The notes under the pieces: generated by a model | Database searches by the model: none | The model's input: the letters and a program-made list of their open reading frames with translations, nothing else | What the model was told of the DNA's origin: nothing | Shown here: piece by piece, positions 26,923 through 35,022 of the stretch | Position numbering within the stretch: the first letter of the stretch is position 1 | Layout: every line of letters begins with the position of its first letter | Made by a program: the position numbers and the translations under genes | Assembly (NCBI GenBank): GCA_043758125.1 | Contig: JAYVOC010000258.1 | Coordinates: forward strand, 1-45,317 | DNA length: 45,317 bases | From: JANXSD01 sp043758125 | GTDB taxonomy: Bacteria > Bacteroidota > Bacteroidia > AKYH767-A > OLB10 | Reading direction: 5' to 3'

Positions 26923-27348
26923 ATGTTAGCGAACGGAATTGAAGTACATGAATTTATTCCACAACGTCCTCCCGTTGTGATGATCGATAAACTCATATTT
27001 TCAGATGTAGAGAAAGTGATATCTGGATTTACTGTTTTAAGTGATTGCATCTTTTGTGAAGATGGTGACCTTTCTGCAAGTGGTATGGTGGAGAACATCG
27101 CACAAACAGCAGCAGCAGGTGTAGGTTATGTTTGCAAGATGGAAAACAAACCCGTTCCTATTGGATTCATTGCTTCAATAAAAGATTTAAAAATTCACAG
27201 ATTACCTCCTATTGGCGCTGAATTAATGACAGAAATAAATATAACCAACCAAATAATGGATATTACAATTGTTAAAGGTACTATTACACTTAACAATAAA
27301 ATATTAGCTGAATGTGAAATGAGAATTTTCGTTAAACCAAATGAATAA
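26923..27348 (+). CDS. Hotdog-fold dehydratase subunit, ApeP-like
   Basis: The 141-residue protein has FIPQRPPVVMIDKL near the N-terminus and SGMVENIAQTAAAGVGY with E57 at the FabZ glutamate position. It lacks the GHFPG-type histidine; its only histidines are H9 and one in KIHRLPP. It thus has the acid but not the base of a FabZ site, the reverse of the protein at 9331. It may form a mixed dehydratase with that protein, making the polyene double bonds. Otherwise it could act as a dehydratase with a different mechanism, as suggested for ApeP-type proteins. Confidence 0.82.
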   Translation: MLANGIEVHEFIPQRPPVVMIDKLIFSDVEKVISGFTVLSDCIFCEDGDLSASGMVENIAQTAAAGVGYVCKMENKPVPIGFIASIKDLKIHRLPPIGAELMTEINITNQIMDITIVKGTITLNNKILAECEMRIFVKPNE

Positions 27349-27357
27349 ATTAACATC

Positions 27358-28014
27358 ATGAAAAAAATATCTTATAGAAAATTGTTGACTTTAGTACTAA
27401 GTTTTTCAACAATTTTTAATTCTCTATTTGCTCAATCAAGAGCGGAAGCATTCTCCTCCCAAACTCCCATTACCTGGCTTGGTGTTGATTTTTCTGAAGC
27501 GAAATACTTTGGCGATCCAGGAACTGTTAGTCAGGAGCAAATGAAAACAATGACGATTAACATTAATTATCTTTTGATTAATGAAACAGAAAAATATGAT
27601 TTCCACAAAACGTTTGAAAAGGAAACTATCATAAACGACATTAAAGAAATTAGCGAAATCAACAATTCCATTGATGCAACAAAAATTATGTCGTTGGACA
27701 TGCAAGATTATACTCGATTTAATCCAACTTCGATTCAAACAATGGTAAGCAAATATAACTTCGAATCAAACAAAGGGATCGGTTTGGTGTTTGTTATGGA
27801 AGGAATGAATAAAACGATTGAAGAAGGTGCATTTTGGGTAACCTATATTAACATGAGTGATAAATCAGTGTTGTTCACTGAACGTGTTACCGGAAAAGGC
27901 TTTGGTTTTGGCTATAGAAATCATTGGGCTGGCTCCATCCTAAATGGAATGAAAGACATTAAATCAAACCGATACAAAAAATGGAAAACGGGAACCTTAC
28001 CAAAAGGGAAATAA
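27358..28014 (+). CDS. Secreted protein of unknown function
   Basis: The 218-residue protein has a signal peptide (MKKISYRKLLTLVLSFSTI... to LFAQ) and a mature part with no family I recognise. It contains WLGVDFSEAKYFGDP near the start and ERVTGKGFGFGYRNHWAG near the end. It lies between the dehydratase-like gene (nine bases upstream) and the thioesterase (one base downstream), so it is translated as part of the operon. A role in envelope assembly of the pigment is only a guess. Confidence 0.82.
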   Translation: MKKISYRKLLTLVLSFSTIFNSLFAQSRAEAFSSQTPITWLGVDFSEAKYFGDPGTVSQEQMKTMTININYLLINETEKYDFHKTFEKETIINDIKEISEINNSIDATKIMSLDMQDYTRFNPTSIQTMVSKYNFESNKGIGLVFVMEGMNKTIEEGAFWVTYINMSDKSVLFTERVTGKGFGFGYRNHWAGSILNGMKDIKSNRYKKWKTGTLPKGK

Positions 28015-28015
28015 T

Positions 28016-28435
28016 ATGCTATCAGCGATAACAGAAATTAAAGTTCGATTTAATGAAGTAGATCCTTTAGGAATCACGTGGCATGGTCATTATATTACCT
28101 ATTTTGAACTTGGAAGAGAAGCCTTTGGTGAGAAGTTCCAATTAAGTTACATGGAAATATACCGACAAGGTTTTGTTGCTCCTATCGTAAATATAAATTG
28201 CGATTATAAGCGATCATTAAAATATGGTGATAAAGCAATTGTTGAAACAACATTCATTGACCATCCTGCTGCAAAAATAATATTCAATTATAAAATTTAT
28301 TTACCAATCACAAACGAAATCATCGCAACGGGATCATCAGTTCAAGTATTTTTAGATGGAGAAAATCGTCAATTGCAAATTGTACGACCAAATTTTTTTG
28401 AAATTTGGAGAAAAGAACATCAACTTTTCAATTAA
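28016..28435 (+). CDS. Hotdog-fold acyl-(ACP/CoA) thioesterase, 4HBT/YbgC-like
   Basis: The 139-residue protein has the 4HBT-type motif VRFNEVDPLGITWHGHYITY, with Asp16 as the conserved acid. It would hydrolyse a thioester to release a free aryl polyene acid or an intermediate, or remove misprimed chains from ACP. Thioesterases are standard parts of aryl polyene clusters. It sits between the secreted unknown and a ketosynthase. Confidence 0.88.
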   Translation: MLSAITEIKVRFNEVDPLGITWHGHYITYFELGREAFGEKFQLSYMEIYRQGFVAPIVNINCDYKRSLKYGDKAIVETTFIDHPAAKIIFNYKIYLPITNEIIATGSSVQVFLDGENRQLQIVRPNFFEIWRKEHQLFN

Positions 28436-28441
28436 GTAATC

Positions 28442-29593
28442 ATGCAAAACGTTTTTGTTGAATCGAGTAACATTATTTCCGCACTTGGAAATTCCACATC
28501 AGAAAATTTTCAAAACATAATGTTGGGAAAATCAGGAATACAACAGCATTTAAATCCTCAAATAAATGATGAACCATTTTGGGCTTCGTTGCTTGATAAG
28601 CAACAACTTAATATATTCGAAAGTGAAATTTTAAATTCAGCGCAATATACTCGATACGAAAAAATTATAATTGCCTCTATAAGTGATGCACAAAAACTTT
28701 CGTTGGTAGATTTTTCTAGTAAGGAAACAATTTTTATATTTTCCACAACAAAAGGTAATATTTCTTTACTTGAAGAAAATAAAACTTTACCAGAATTATA
28801 TGCACGTTTAAGTTTGATGCACTCTGCAAAAATCATTTGCTCCTTGTTTAAAAATGAAAATGAACCCATCGTAATTTCTAATGCATGTATTTCGGGAGTG
28901 GTAGCATTACTCTATGCAAGAAGAATTTTAGCATCAGGAAAATATAAAAATGCTATTGTAATTGGAGCAGATACGATCAGTAAATTTGTCTTTTCAGGTT
29001 TCTTATCGTTTCAAGCGTTGAGTAAAAAGATTTGTCAACCATTTTCGTTAAACAGAGATGGAATTAACCTTGGCGAAGCCGCTGCTACTGTCGTATTAAC
29101 AACAAAAAATACAGTGGAGGCAAATCCTATCCAAATTTTAAATGGAGCCGTAACAAATGATTCCAATCACATTTCTGGACCATCACGAACCGGAGAAGAA
29201 CTAAGTTGTGCTATAAATAATTCTCTGCTTTTATCATCACTAAAGCCAGATGATATAGGATTTATTTCTGCACATGGAACAGGAACTTTATTTAACGACG
29301 AAATGGAAGCGAAGGCTTTTAGTTTATCAGGATTAGTCGATACTCCAGTAAATAGTTTAAAAGGATATTTCGGACATACACTTGGAGCAGCAGGAATAGT
29401 AGAATCGATTATTTGTTTTTTATCATTACAAAATAACACTATCATTCCTACTTTAGGATTTACAGAAATTGGTGTAACACCACCAATAAATATTTGCAAT
29501 ACCATCACAAAAAAAGAATTAAATTACTGTTTAAAATCCGCTTCTGGTTTTGGTGGTTGTAATGCAACATTAATTTTCTCCTCAAAGAATTAA
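28442..29593 (+). CDS. Beta-ketoacyl-ACP synthase
   Basis: The 383-residue protein keeps the catalytic residues C149 in SNACISG, H278 in AHGTGT and H312 in FGHTLGAAG. The N-terminal half is more diverged than in the other ketosynthases (EFF-type substitutions around KTIFIFSTTKG), so substrate choice may differ. It could condense the starter unit, or serve the saturated chain of the dialkylresorcinol. It lies six bases after the thioesterase and nine before the CrtISO-like gene. Confidence 0.9.
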   Translation: MQNVFVESSNIISALGNSTSENFQNIMLGKSGIQQHLNPQINDEPFWASLLDKQQLNIFESEILNSAQYTRYEKIIIASISDAQKLSLVDFSSKETIFIFSTTKGNISLLEENKTLPELYARLSLMHSAKIICSLFKNENEPIVISNACISGVVALLYARRILASGKYKNAIVIGADTISKFVFSGFLSFQALSKKICQPFSLNRDGINLGEAAATVVLTTKNTVEANPIQILNGAVTNDSNHISGPSRTGEELSCAINNSLLLSSLKPDDIGFISAHGTGTLFNDEMEAKAFSLSGLVDTPVNSLKGYFGHTLGAAGIVESIICFLSLQNNTIIPTLGFTEIGVTPPINICNTITKKELNYCLKSASGFGGCNATLIFSSKN

Positions 29594-29602
29594 TATTTTC
29601 AG

Positions 29603-31204
29603 ATGAAAAATTTATACTCTTCTGAACTTAAAAATTCACATTATGATGCCATCATCATTGGATCAGGAATGGGCGGACTTACAACGGCTGTTTTGCTGGC
29701 TAAGGCTGGAAAGAAAGTTCTAGTTCTTGAAAAGCATTATGTGATTGGCGGATTTACACATACCTTCAAGCGTAAAAATTTCGTTTGGGATGTGGGTGTT
29801 CATTACGTTGGTCAAGTAAATTTAACAGAATCATTATTAAAAAAAGCGTTCGATTATGTTTCAGAAGGAAAATTAAAGTGGGCGGAGATGGGTGATGTTT
29901 ACGATCAAACCATTATTGAAGGTGTAACTTATAATTTCAAAAAAGGATACGATAATCAAGTAGCACAAATGATTGATTATTTTCCAAATGACGAAAATGC
30001 AATTCGCGAATATTATAAATTATTAAAAAGTATTGCAGGAAGATCGATAATGTTTTTCTCTGAAAAGACAATGCCAAATTGGTTGAGCAAATCAGTAGGC
30101 TATTTTTTAAGAAAAGGATTTTATAAATATTCCAATCAAACAACCTACGAAGTATTAAGTGCATTAACAACTAATGAAAAACTGATAGCAGTACTTTGTG
30201 CGCAATGTGGCAACTATGGTTTACCTCCTAAAAAAAGCAGTTTCGCACTTCATGCAATGATCGTTGAACATTTTTTAGAAGGTGGAAATTATCCTGTTGG
30301 AGGCGCTTCTAGTATTCATAAAAGCTTGTCGAATGTTATTGAGAATAATCATGGAAAGATTGCAATTAAAGCAACTGTAAAAAATATTATTCTGGAAAAG
30401 AATATGGCTATCGGTGTAGAAATGGAAAATGGCGATAAAATTTACGGTAAAAAAATTATCAGTAATGCAGGCGCATCCAATACCTTTAACCACCTCATCG
30501 TTGATGAAAATAAAAAATTTGAAAACACAAATGAGCTAAATAAAATTGATCCTTCTGTTGCACATGTATGTTTATATGTGGGATTAAATGCATCCGATAA
30601 AGAATTAAATTTACCAAAACACAATATTTGGCATTACGACACTTATAAATTAGATGATAAATTTGATCATCATTTAACGGATAAAAAATATGCTTCTTTA
30701 CTATCTTATTTTTCATTTCCATCCGCAAAAGATCCTGAGTGGCAAAAAAATCATCCCGATAAAGCTACCATACAAGTTGTAGATTCTTGTCGTTATAGTC
30801 ATGTAGCAAAATGGGCCGACAAACCATGGCAAAAGCGAGGTGAAGATTATGAGTTGGTAAAGCAAGAAATTCAAAATTCATTGCTAGAAAAACTTTACGA
30901 AGTTTTACCTCAAGTAAAAGGAAGAGTTGAAGTTTGTGAATTATCGACGCCACTTTCAACAGCACATTTTAGCAATTATACGCATGGCGAAATTTATGGC
31001 TTAGAACATTCACCTCAACGCTTTCACCTTAAACAATTACGTCCACGCACCAATTACAAAAACTTGTACCTAACCGGTCAAGATGTAGTTTGTGTTGGTG
31101 TTGGTGCAGCATTATTTTCGGGAATTATAACTGCTGTTTCAATTTTAAACCGAAATTTGCTTTGGAAAATAATTCGATTCAAAGCTCTTGAATCTGCTGA
31201 ATGA
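29603..31204 (+). CDS. FAD-dependent oxidoreductase, carotenoid isomerase (CrtISO/RetSat)-like
   Basis: The 533-residue protein has the FAD motif AIIIGSGMGGLTTAVLLA and a C-terminal YLTGQDVVCVGVGAALFSG typical of CrtISO and retinol saturase. It is the second member of this superfamily in the cluster (the other is at 14747). Related enzymes isomerise or saturate conjugated polyenes, so setting the all-trans geometry of the polyene is a fitting idea. Its stop overlaps the darA start by four bases (ATGA). Confidence 0.9.
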   Translation: MKNLYSSELKNSHYDAIIIGSGMGGLTTAVLLAKAGKKVLVLEKHYVIGGFTHTFKRKNFVWDVGVHYVGQVNLTESLLKKAFDYVSEGKLKWAEMGDVYDQTIIEGVTYNFKKGYDNQVAQMIDYFPNDENAIREYYKLLKSIAGRSIMFFSEKTMPNWLSKSVGYFLRKGFYKYSNQTTYEVLSALTTNEKLIAVLCAQCGNYGLPPKKSSFALHAMIVEHFLEGGNYPVGGASSIHKSLSNVIENNHGKIAIKATVKNIILEKNMAIGVEMENGDKIYGKKIISNAGASNTFNHLIVDENKKFENTNELNKIDPSVAHVCLYVGLNASDKELNLPKHNIWHYDTYKLDDKFDHHLTDKKYASLLSYFSFPSAKDPEWQKNHPDKATIQVVDSCRYSHVAKWADKPWQKRGEDYELVKQEIQNSLLEKLYEVLPQVKGRVEVCELSTPLSTAHFSNYTHGEIYGLEHSPQRFHLKQLRPRTNYKNLYLTGQDVVCVGVGAALFSGIITAVSILNRNLLWKIIRFKALESAE

Positions 31205-32136
31205 AAAACGCTATGAAAAATATACTTGTCATCTATTTTACACAATCAGGCCAATTGAACAAAGCAGTAAAAGCTACGTTACAAAACCTAGAAAACGATG
31301 CTGACGTTAACATTCAATACGAGCAAATACAACCACAAAAAGCATTTCCTTTTCCATGGACTTACATGCAATTTTTTGATGCTTTTCCAGAAACGGTGCA
31401 AGGAGTTCCATGTCCACTTTTACCATTTTCATTTGATCCTGATGCACATTTTGACCTAATCATTATCGCATATCAGCCTTGGTTTTTATCTATAAGTCAA
31501 CCGATAAATTCTTTTTTACAAACTATTGAGGCTAAAAAATTACTAAGAAATAAACCAGTAATTACCATTTTAGCTTGTCGTAATATGTGGTTAAATGCAC
31601 AAGAAAAGATGAAAATGCATTTAAAAAAGTTAGGTGCTAACTTAGTTGGCAACATCACTTTCGTAGATAAATCAGCTAATTTGGTGAGTTTAGTAACTGT
31701 TTTCGCGTTTGCCTTAGGAGGTATTCAGGATAAGTTTTTGGGCATTTTTCCGAAATATGGTGTGTCTGACGATGATTTGAAAGCAAATGCCGGGAAATTT
31801 GGAGCCATAATTCAATCTCACTTAAAAAGTGGGGAATACGTTGGACAGCAAGAGGAACTTATTGTAAGCGGAGCAATAAACATTAAATCGAATTTAATGT
31901 TACTAGAAGGCAGAGGAAAAGTATTGTTTCCACTTTATGCCAATTATATCTCTAAGAAAGGAACCGCCAATAGTAATGAACGCAGGTCAAGAGTTAGGAT
32001 TTTTGGTATTGTTTTACCAACAGCAATTTTAATACTCTCCCCTATTATCACCATTTTATCACGCTTGGCACCAGTAATTTTCCCGAAAAAAATTAGAGGA
32101 GAAATTAATTATTTCTCAAATAATACTTTACGATAA
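31201..32136 (+). CDS. darA: Dialkylresorcinol condensing enzyme DarA
   Basis: The 311-residue protein begins MKNAMKNILVIYFTQSGQLN, and the frame also contains the FPFPWTYMQFFDAFPE segment, which I recognise as DarA. DarA is the aromatising enzyme that acts with DarB to form the 2,5-dialkylresorcinol ring. The N-terminal fold resembles flavodoxins. It overlaps the upstream oxidoreductase by four bases. A downstream ATG at 31213 is a possible alternative start. darB follows, but after a 210-base gap with a promoter-like motif, so the two may be separately controlled. Confidence 0.93.
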   Translation: MKNAMKNILVIYFTQSGQLNKAVKATLQNLENDADVNIQYEQIQPQKAFPFPWTYMQFFDAFPETVQGVPCPLLPFSFDPDAHFDLIIIAYQPWFLSISQPINSFLQTIEAKKLLRNKPVITILACRNMWLNAQEKMKMHLKKLGANLVGNITFVDKSANLVSLVTVFAFALGGIQDKFLGIFPKYGVSDDDLKANAGKFGAIIQSHLKSGEYVGQQEELIVSGAINIKSNLMLLEGRGKVLFPLYANYISKKGTANSNERRSRVRIFGIVLPTAILILSPIITILSRLAPVIFPKKIRGEINYFSNNTLR

Positions 32137-32210
32137 TTTATTAATAAATTTTCAAATAAATAGTGCTAATCGAAGATCATGTTTAGCAGACAATTATACC
32201 CTATTTTTAA

Positions 32211-32218
32211 TATCTTTG
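32211..32218 (+). promoter_or_regulatory. Candidate -7 promoter element upstream of darB
   Basis: TATCTTTG is a perfect TAnnTTTG match, about 130 bases before the darB start. No TTTG lies at the usual distance upstream (TTTA at 32182-32185 is too far), so the promoter is only tentative. The leader between here and darB holds a small hairpin, CTCGAT-TTT-ATCGAG (32278-32292). Confidence 0.35.
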
Positions 32219-32346
32219 TCCTATTCTTCAATATGTGAAAATTGGAGTAAAATAATTATATTTATGCCTAATGGTGTCTCGATTTTATCGAGGTTTATAT
32301 TCCCAACGCATTATTCATTCTATTAACTACCAAAATAATTATACAA

Positions 32347-33498
32347 TTGTCGTCAAATAATAATTCAGTTTACATAAATAAAATTGCAAAGTTTCTTCCT
32401 GGCGAAGTTGTTCTCAATGATGAAATGGAACAGTTTCTTGGATATGTTGGTGGTGATTTAAAATCAAAATCAAAACCATTAATTTTAAGAAACAATAAAA
32501 TTACAAAACGGTATTATGCTTTAGATAAACATGGCAAAAGTACTTATAGCAATACCGAGCTAACCATTGAAGCAATTAAAGGTTTAGTAAGTGAAGATTT
32601 TCAGCTCGATAAAATTGAACTTTTAACATGTGGAACAACAACTCCTGATCAAATATTACCAGCACATGCTACAATGGTTCATGGTGAATTAAAAGGTCAT
32701 TCAATCGAAGCCATCACTTTTGCAGGATCCTGTTGTGCAGGAATGAATGCATTAAAATATGCGTATATGTCGGTGCTAACTGGGAATACAAAAAACGCAA
32801 TTACTACGGGTTCAGAAAAATTTTCTCAATGGATGATAGCAAATAATTTTTCGGAAGAAGCAGAAAAAATTAAGCTGATAGAAGAAAGACCAATTTTAGG
32901 ATTTGAAAAAGATTTTCTACGTTGGATGTTATCAGATGGTGCTGCTGCAGTTTTACTTAGTAACACACCAAGTAAAGTAGGATTAAATTTAAAAATTGAG
33001 TGGATTGAAATAAGTTCTTATGCAAATGAATTAGAGACCTGCATGTACTCAGGTGGTGAGAAAAATGAAGATGGTAGCATAAAAGGATGGGCTACATTCG
33101 AACAAAAAGAATGGTTAGAAAAATCATTGTTCTCTTTACGACAAGATACCAAATTATTAGATAACAATATTGCTCGACTAGGAACGATATCTTACATTGC
33201 AGCATTTAAAAAACACAATGTTGATCCTTTAACTGTCGATTGGTTTTTACCACATATTTCCTCTGAATATTTTCGTTCGAAAGTGGATGATGAAATGAAA
33301 TCAACAGGTATTCAACTAGCACAAGAAAAATGGTTTGTGAACCTTTCTCAAATTGGAAATATTGGATCTGCTTCTATATTTCTTGCACTAGAAGAATTGA
33401 TAAACTCTGGAAAACTTATTAAAGGTCAAAAGATAGTTATAACAGTTCCTGAAAGTGCGCGATTCTCCTTCGCAAATGCATTACTTACCGTTTGCTAA
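32347..33498 (+). CDS. darB: DarB, KASIII-like dialkylresorcinol synthase component
   Basis: The 383-residue protein starts at TTG 32347; the frame has a stop at 32335-32337 and no ATG before the conserved VYINKIAKFLPGEVV. It has KASIII features: nucleophile C130 (second Cys of GSCCAGMN), H303 in LPHISSEYF and N338 in QIGNIGSAS. The His motif PHISS differs from the PHQAN of FabH. It condenses a beta-ketoacyl thioester with an enoyl/acyl partner to form the cyclohexanedione that DarA then aromatises. It completes the resorcinol half of the flexirubin. Confidence 0.92.
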   Translation: MSSNNNSVYINKIAKFLPGEVVLNDEMEQFLGYVGGDLKSKSKPLILRNNKITKRYYALDKHGKSTYSNTELTIEAIKGLVSEDFQLDKIELLTCGTTTPDQILPAHATMVHGELKGHSIEAITFAGSCCAGMNALKYAYMSVLTGNTKNAITTGSEKFSQWMIANNFSEEAEKIKLIEERPILGFEKDFLRWMLSDGAAAVLLSNTPSKVGLNLKIEWIEISSYANELETCMYSGGEKNEDGSIKGWATFEQKEWLEKSLFSLRQDTKLLDNNIARLGTISYIAAFKKHNVDPLTVDWFLPHISSEYFRSKVDDEMKSTGIQLAQEKWFVNLSQIGNIGSASIFLALEELINSGKLIKGQKIVITVPESARFSFANALLTVC

Positions 33499-33555
33499 AT
33501 AAAAGATTCAAATAACTATTTGTGGAAACATGACCATTTTCCCAGCAACTTAAAA

Positions 33556-33966
33556 ATGGAAAAAGACAAAGTACCACAACAAGATAGCAACATACTCGAA
33601 GGCAAAGTAAAGATGCTGAAGTATGCCGTTGATGAAAATGGCAATTATACAAAAGTTCCAAGTGCTGGTTGGGAACCAGAAACAATTGTACTCTCATTAG
33701 CATGGGATGAAATACATGAAAAGATTGATGCAGTAAGAAAACGTGTTTTGGCGAATGAAATAAGTCCTATTGCATATTTTATGGAAAAAGAAATGCTAGA
33801 CATACCTTTACTTTCTCAATATGTTGGTTATTTTTCTTTTCAAGTAAAGCGTCATTTGAAACCACGAATTTTCAAAAAGTTATCAGAAAAGCAATTAGAA
33901 AAATACGCAAAAGCATTTCAAATAACAAAAGAACAACTTCTAGATATCTCACTCGATAATAAATAA
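33556..33966 (+). CDS. Small cytoplasmic protein of unknown function, between DarB and the BtrH-like gene
   Basis: ATG 33556 gives 136 residues (MEKDKVPQQDSN...). An in-frame TTG at 33520 adds twelve residues but is less likely. The protein has no signal peptide, is charged, and its C-terminal half is helix-like (KRHLKPRIFKKLSEKQLE). I recognise no domain. It lies within the darB-BtrH-ABC block, so a role in the late assembly or export step is possible, for example as an adaptor or regulator. Confidence 0.75.
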   Translation: MEKDKVPQQDSNILEGKVKMLKYAVDENGNYTKVPSAGWEPETIVLSLAWDEIHEKIDAVRKRVLANEISPIAYFMEKEMLDIPLLSQYVGYFSFQVKRHLKPRIFKKLSEKQLEKYAKAFQITKEQLLDISLDNK

Positions 33967-34020
33967 ATTTCTCCATCCAAATATTAAAATTTATAATTTA
34001 AATTTTTAATTCTTAAAGAT

Positions 34021-35022
34021 TTGCAAATTAATTTCGAACATAATCAGTCAGCACATTGTGAAAGTGGAACAGCATCCAATCTGCTTCGCTATCACGGATT
34101 AATATTAAGTGAGCCAATGATCTTTGGAATTGGATCTGGATTATTTTTCGGACATTTTCCATTCTTAAAAGTTAATGGAATTCCAGGAACTACATATAGA
34201 ATTTTCCCTGGTCTAATTTTTAGCAGAACATGCAAACGATTAGGTATTAAAATGAAAAAGCAAACGTTTCGCAGTGAAACAAAAGCGATGGAAGAATTGG
34301 ATCGTATTTTAGAAAAGGGAATGCCTGTAGGACTTCTTACAAGTGTTTATTACCTTCCCTATTTGCCCGCAGCACTTAGATTTCATTTCAATGCCCACAA
34401 CATCGTTGTGTACGGAAAAAAAGATGGAAAATATTTAGTGAGTGATCCAGTAATGGAAACGGTAACTGAAATTGCACCAGAAGATTTACAACGCGCTAGA
34501 TTTGCTAAAGGTGCCTTAGCTCCAAATGGCAAAATGTATTACCCCATATTTGTTCCTAAAGAAATTAATTTAAAACGATCAATTGTTGCTGGAATACGAA
34601 GAACTGCAGTGGACATGACCGCTATTCCTGTACCACTCATTGGTGTAAGAGGAATACGTTTTCTTGCAAAAAAAATAGCAGGCTATCCCAAAAAATTATC
34701 GGAAAGAAAATCATCACTTTACTTAGGTAATATTGTTCGAATGCAAGAAGAAATTGGAACTGGTGGTGCTGGCTTTCGTTTTATATATGCCGCATTTTTA
34801 CAAGAGTCATCATCAATATTAAAGCAAGATTGGTTGATGGACATTTCAAAAGAAGTTACAGAAACAGGTGATAAATGGAGAGACTTTGCTTATGATGCGG
34901 CAAGAATTTGTAAAGACCGCGCTACATCAGGTGAGAGTTATGAAAAGCTATCTTCTATGATGTTGGATTGTGCTGACCGTGAAGAAAATATTTTTACTAA
35001 GCTCAAAAAAATTACTTTGTGA
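34021..35022 (+). CDS. BtrH-like acyltransferase domain protein (DUF4872-type)
   Basis: The 333-residue protein starts at TTG 34021, because a stop lies in frame at 33994-33996 and no ATG precedes HCESGTASNLL. The motif QSAHCESGT (Cys13), H126 in FNAHNIVVYG and a conserved SDP a few residues later fit the Cys-His-Asp arrangement of papain/C39-like BtrH_N proteins. BtrH transfers a gamma-aminobutyryl-derived acyl group from an ACP to ribostamycin. By analogy, this protein may transfer the aryl polyene acyl chain from ACP to the dialkylresorcinol hydroxyl. Its stop overlaps the ABC ATPase start. Confidence 0.82.
   Translation: MQINFEHNQSAHCESGTASNLLRYHGLILSEPMIFGIGSGLFFGHFPFLKVNGIPGTTYRIFPGLIFSRTCKRLGIKMKKQTFRSETKAMEELDRILEKGMPVGLLTSVYYLPYLPAALRFHFNAHNIVVYGKKDGKYLVSDPVMETVTEIAPEDLQRARFAKGALAPNGKMYYPIFVPKEINLKRSIVAGIRRTAVDMTAIPVPLIGVRGIRFLAKKIAGYPKKLSERKSSLYLGNIVRMQEEIGTGGAGFRFIYAAFLQESSSILKQDWLMDISKEVTETGDKWRDFAYDAARICKDRATSGESYEKLSSMMLDCADREENIFTKLKKITL

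Noticed and set aside
28558..29508. Two minus-strand frames of 103-113 codons inside the KS gene at 28442-29593
   Set aside because: They are shadow frames of a catalytically complete ketosynthase.
14747..31204. Carotenoid biosynthesis cluster because of the two CrtI-like genes
   Set aside because: No phytoene synthase, GGPP synthase or carotenoid cyclase is present, while TAL, ACPs, KS/CLF and DarA/DarB point to a flexirubin-type pathway.
32264..32326. 20-codon ATG frame in the darB leader as a leader peptide
   Set aside because: No run of regulatory codons and no alternative terminator pair was seen, so it is likely chance; kept only as a note in the leader finding.
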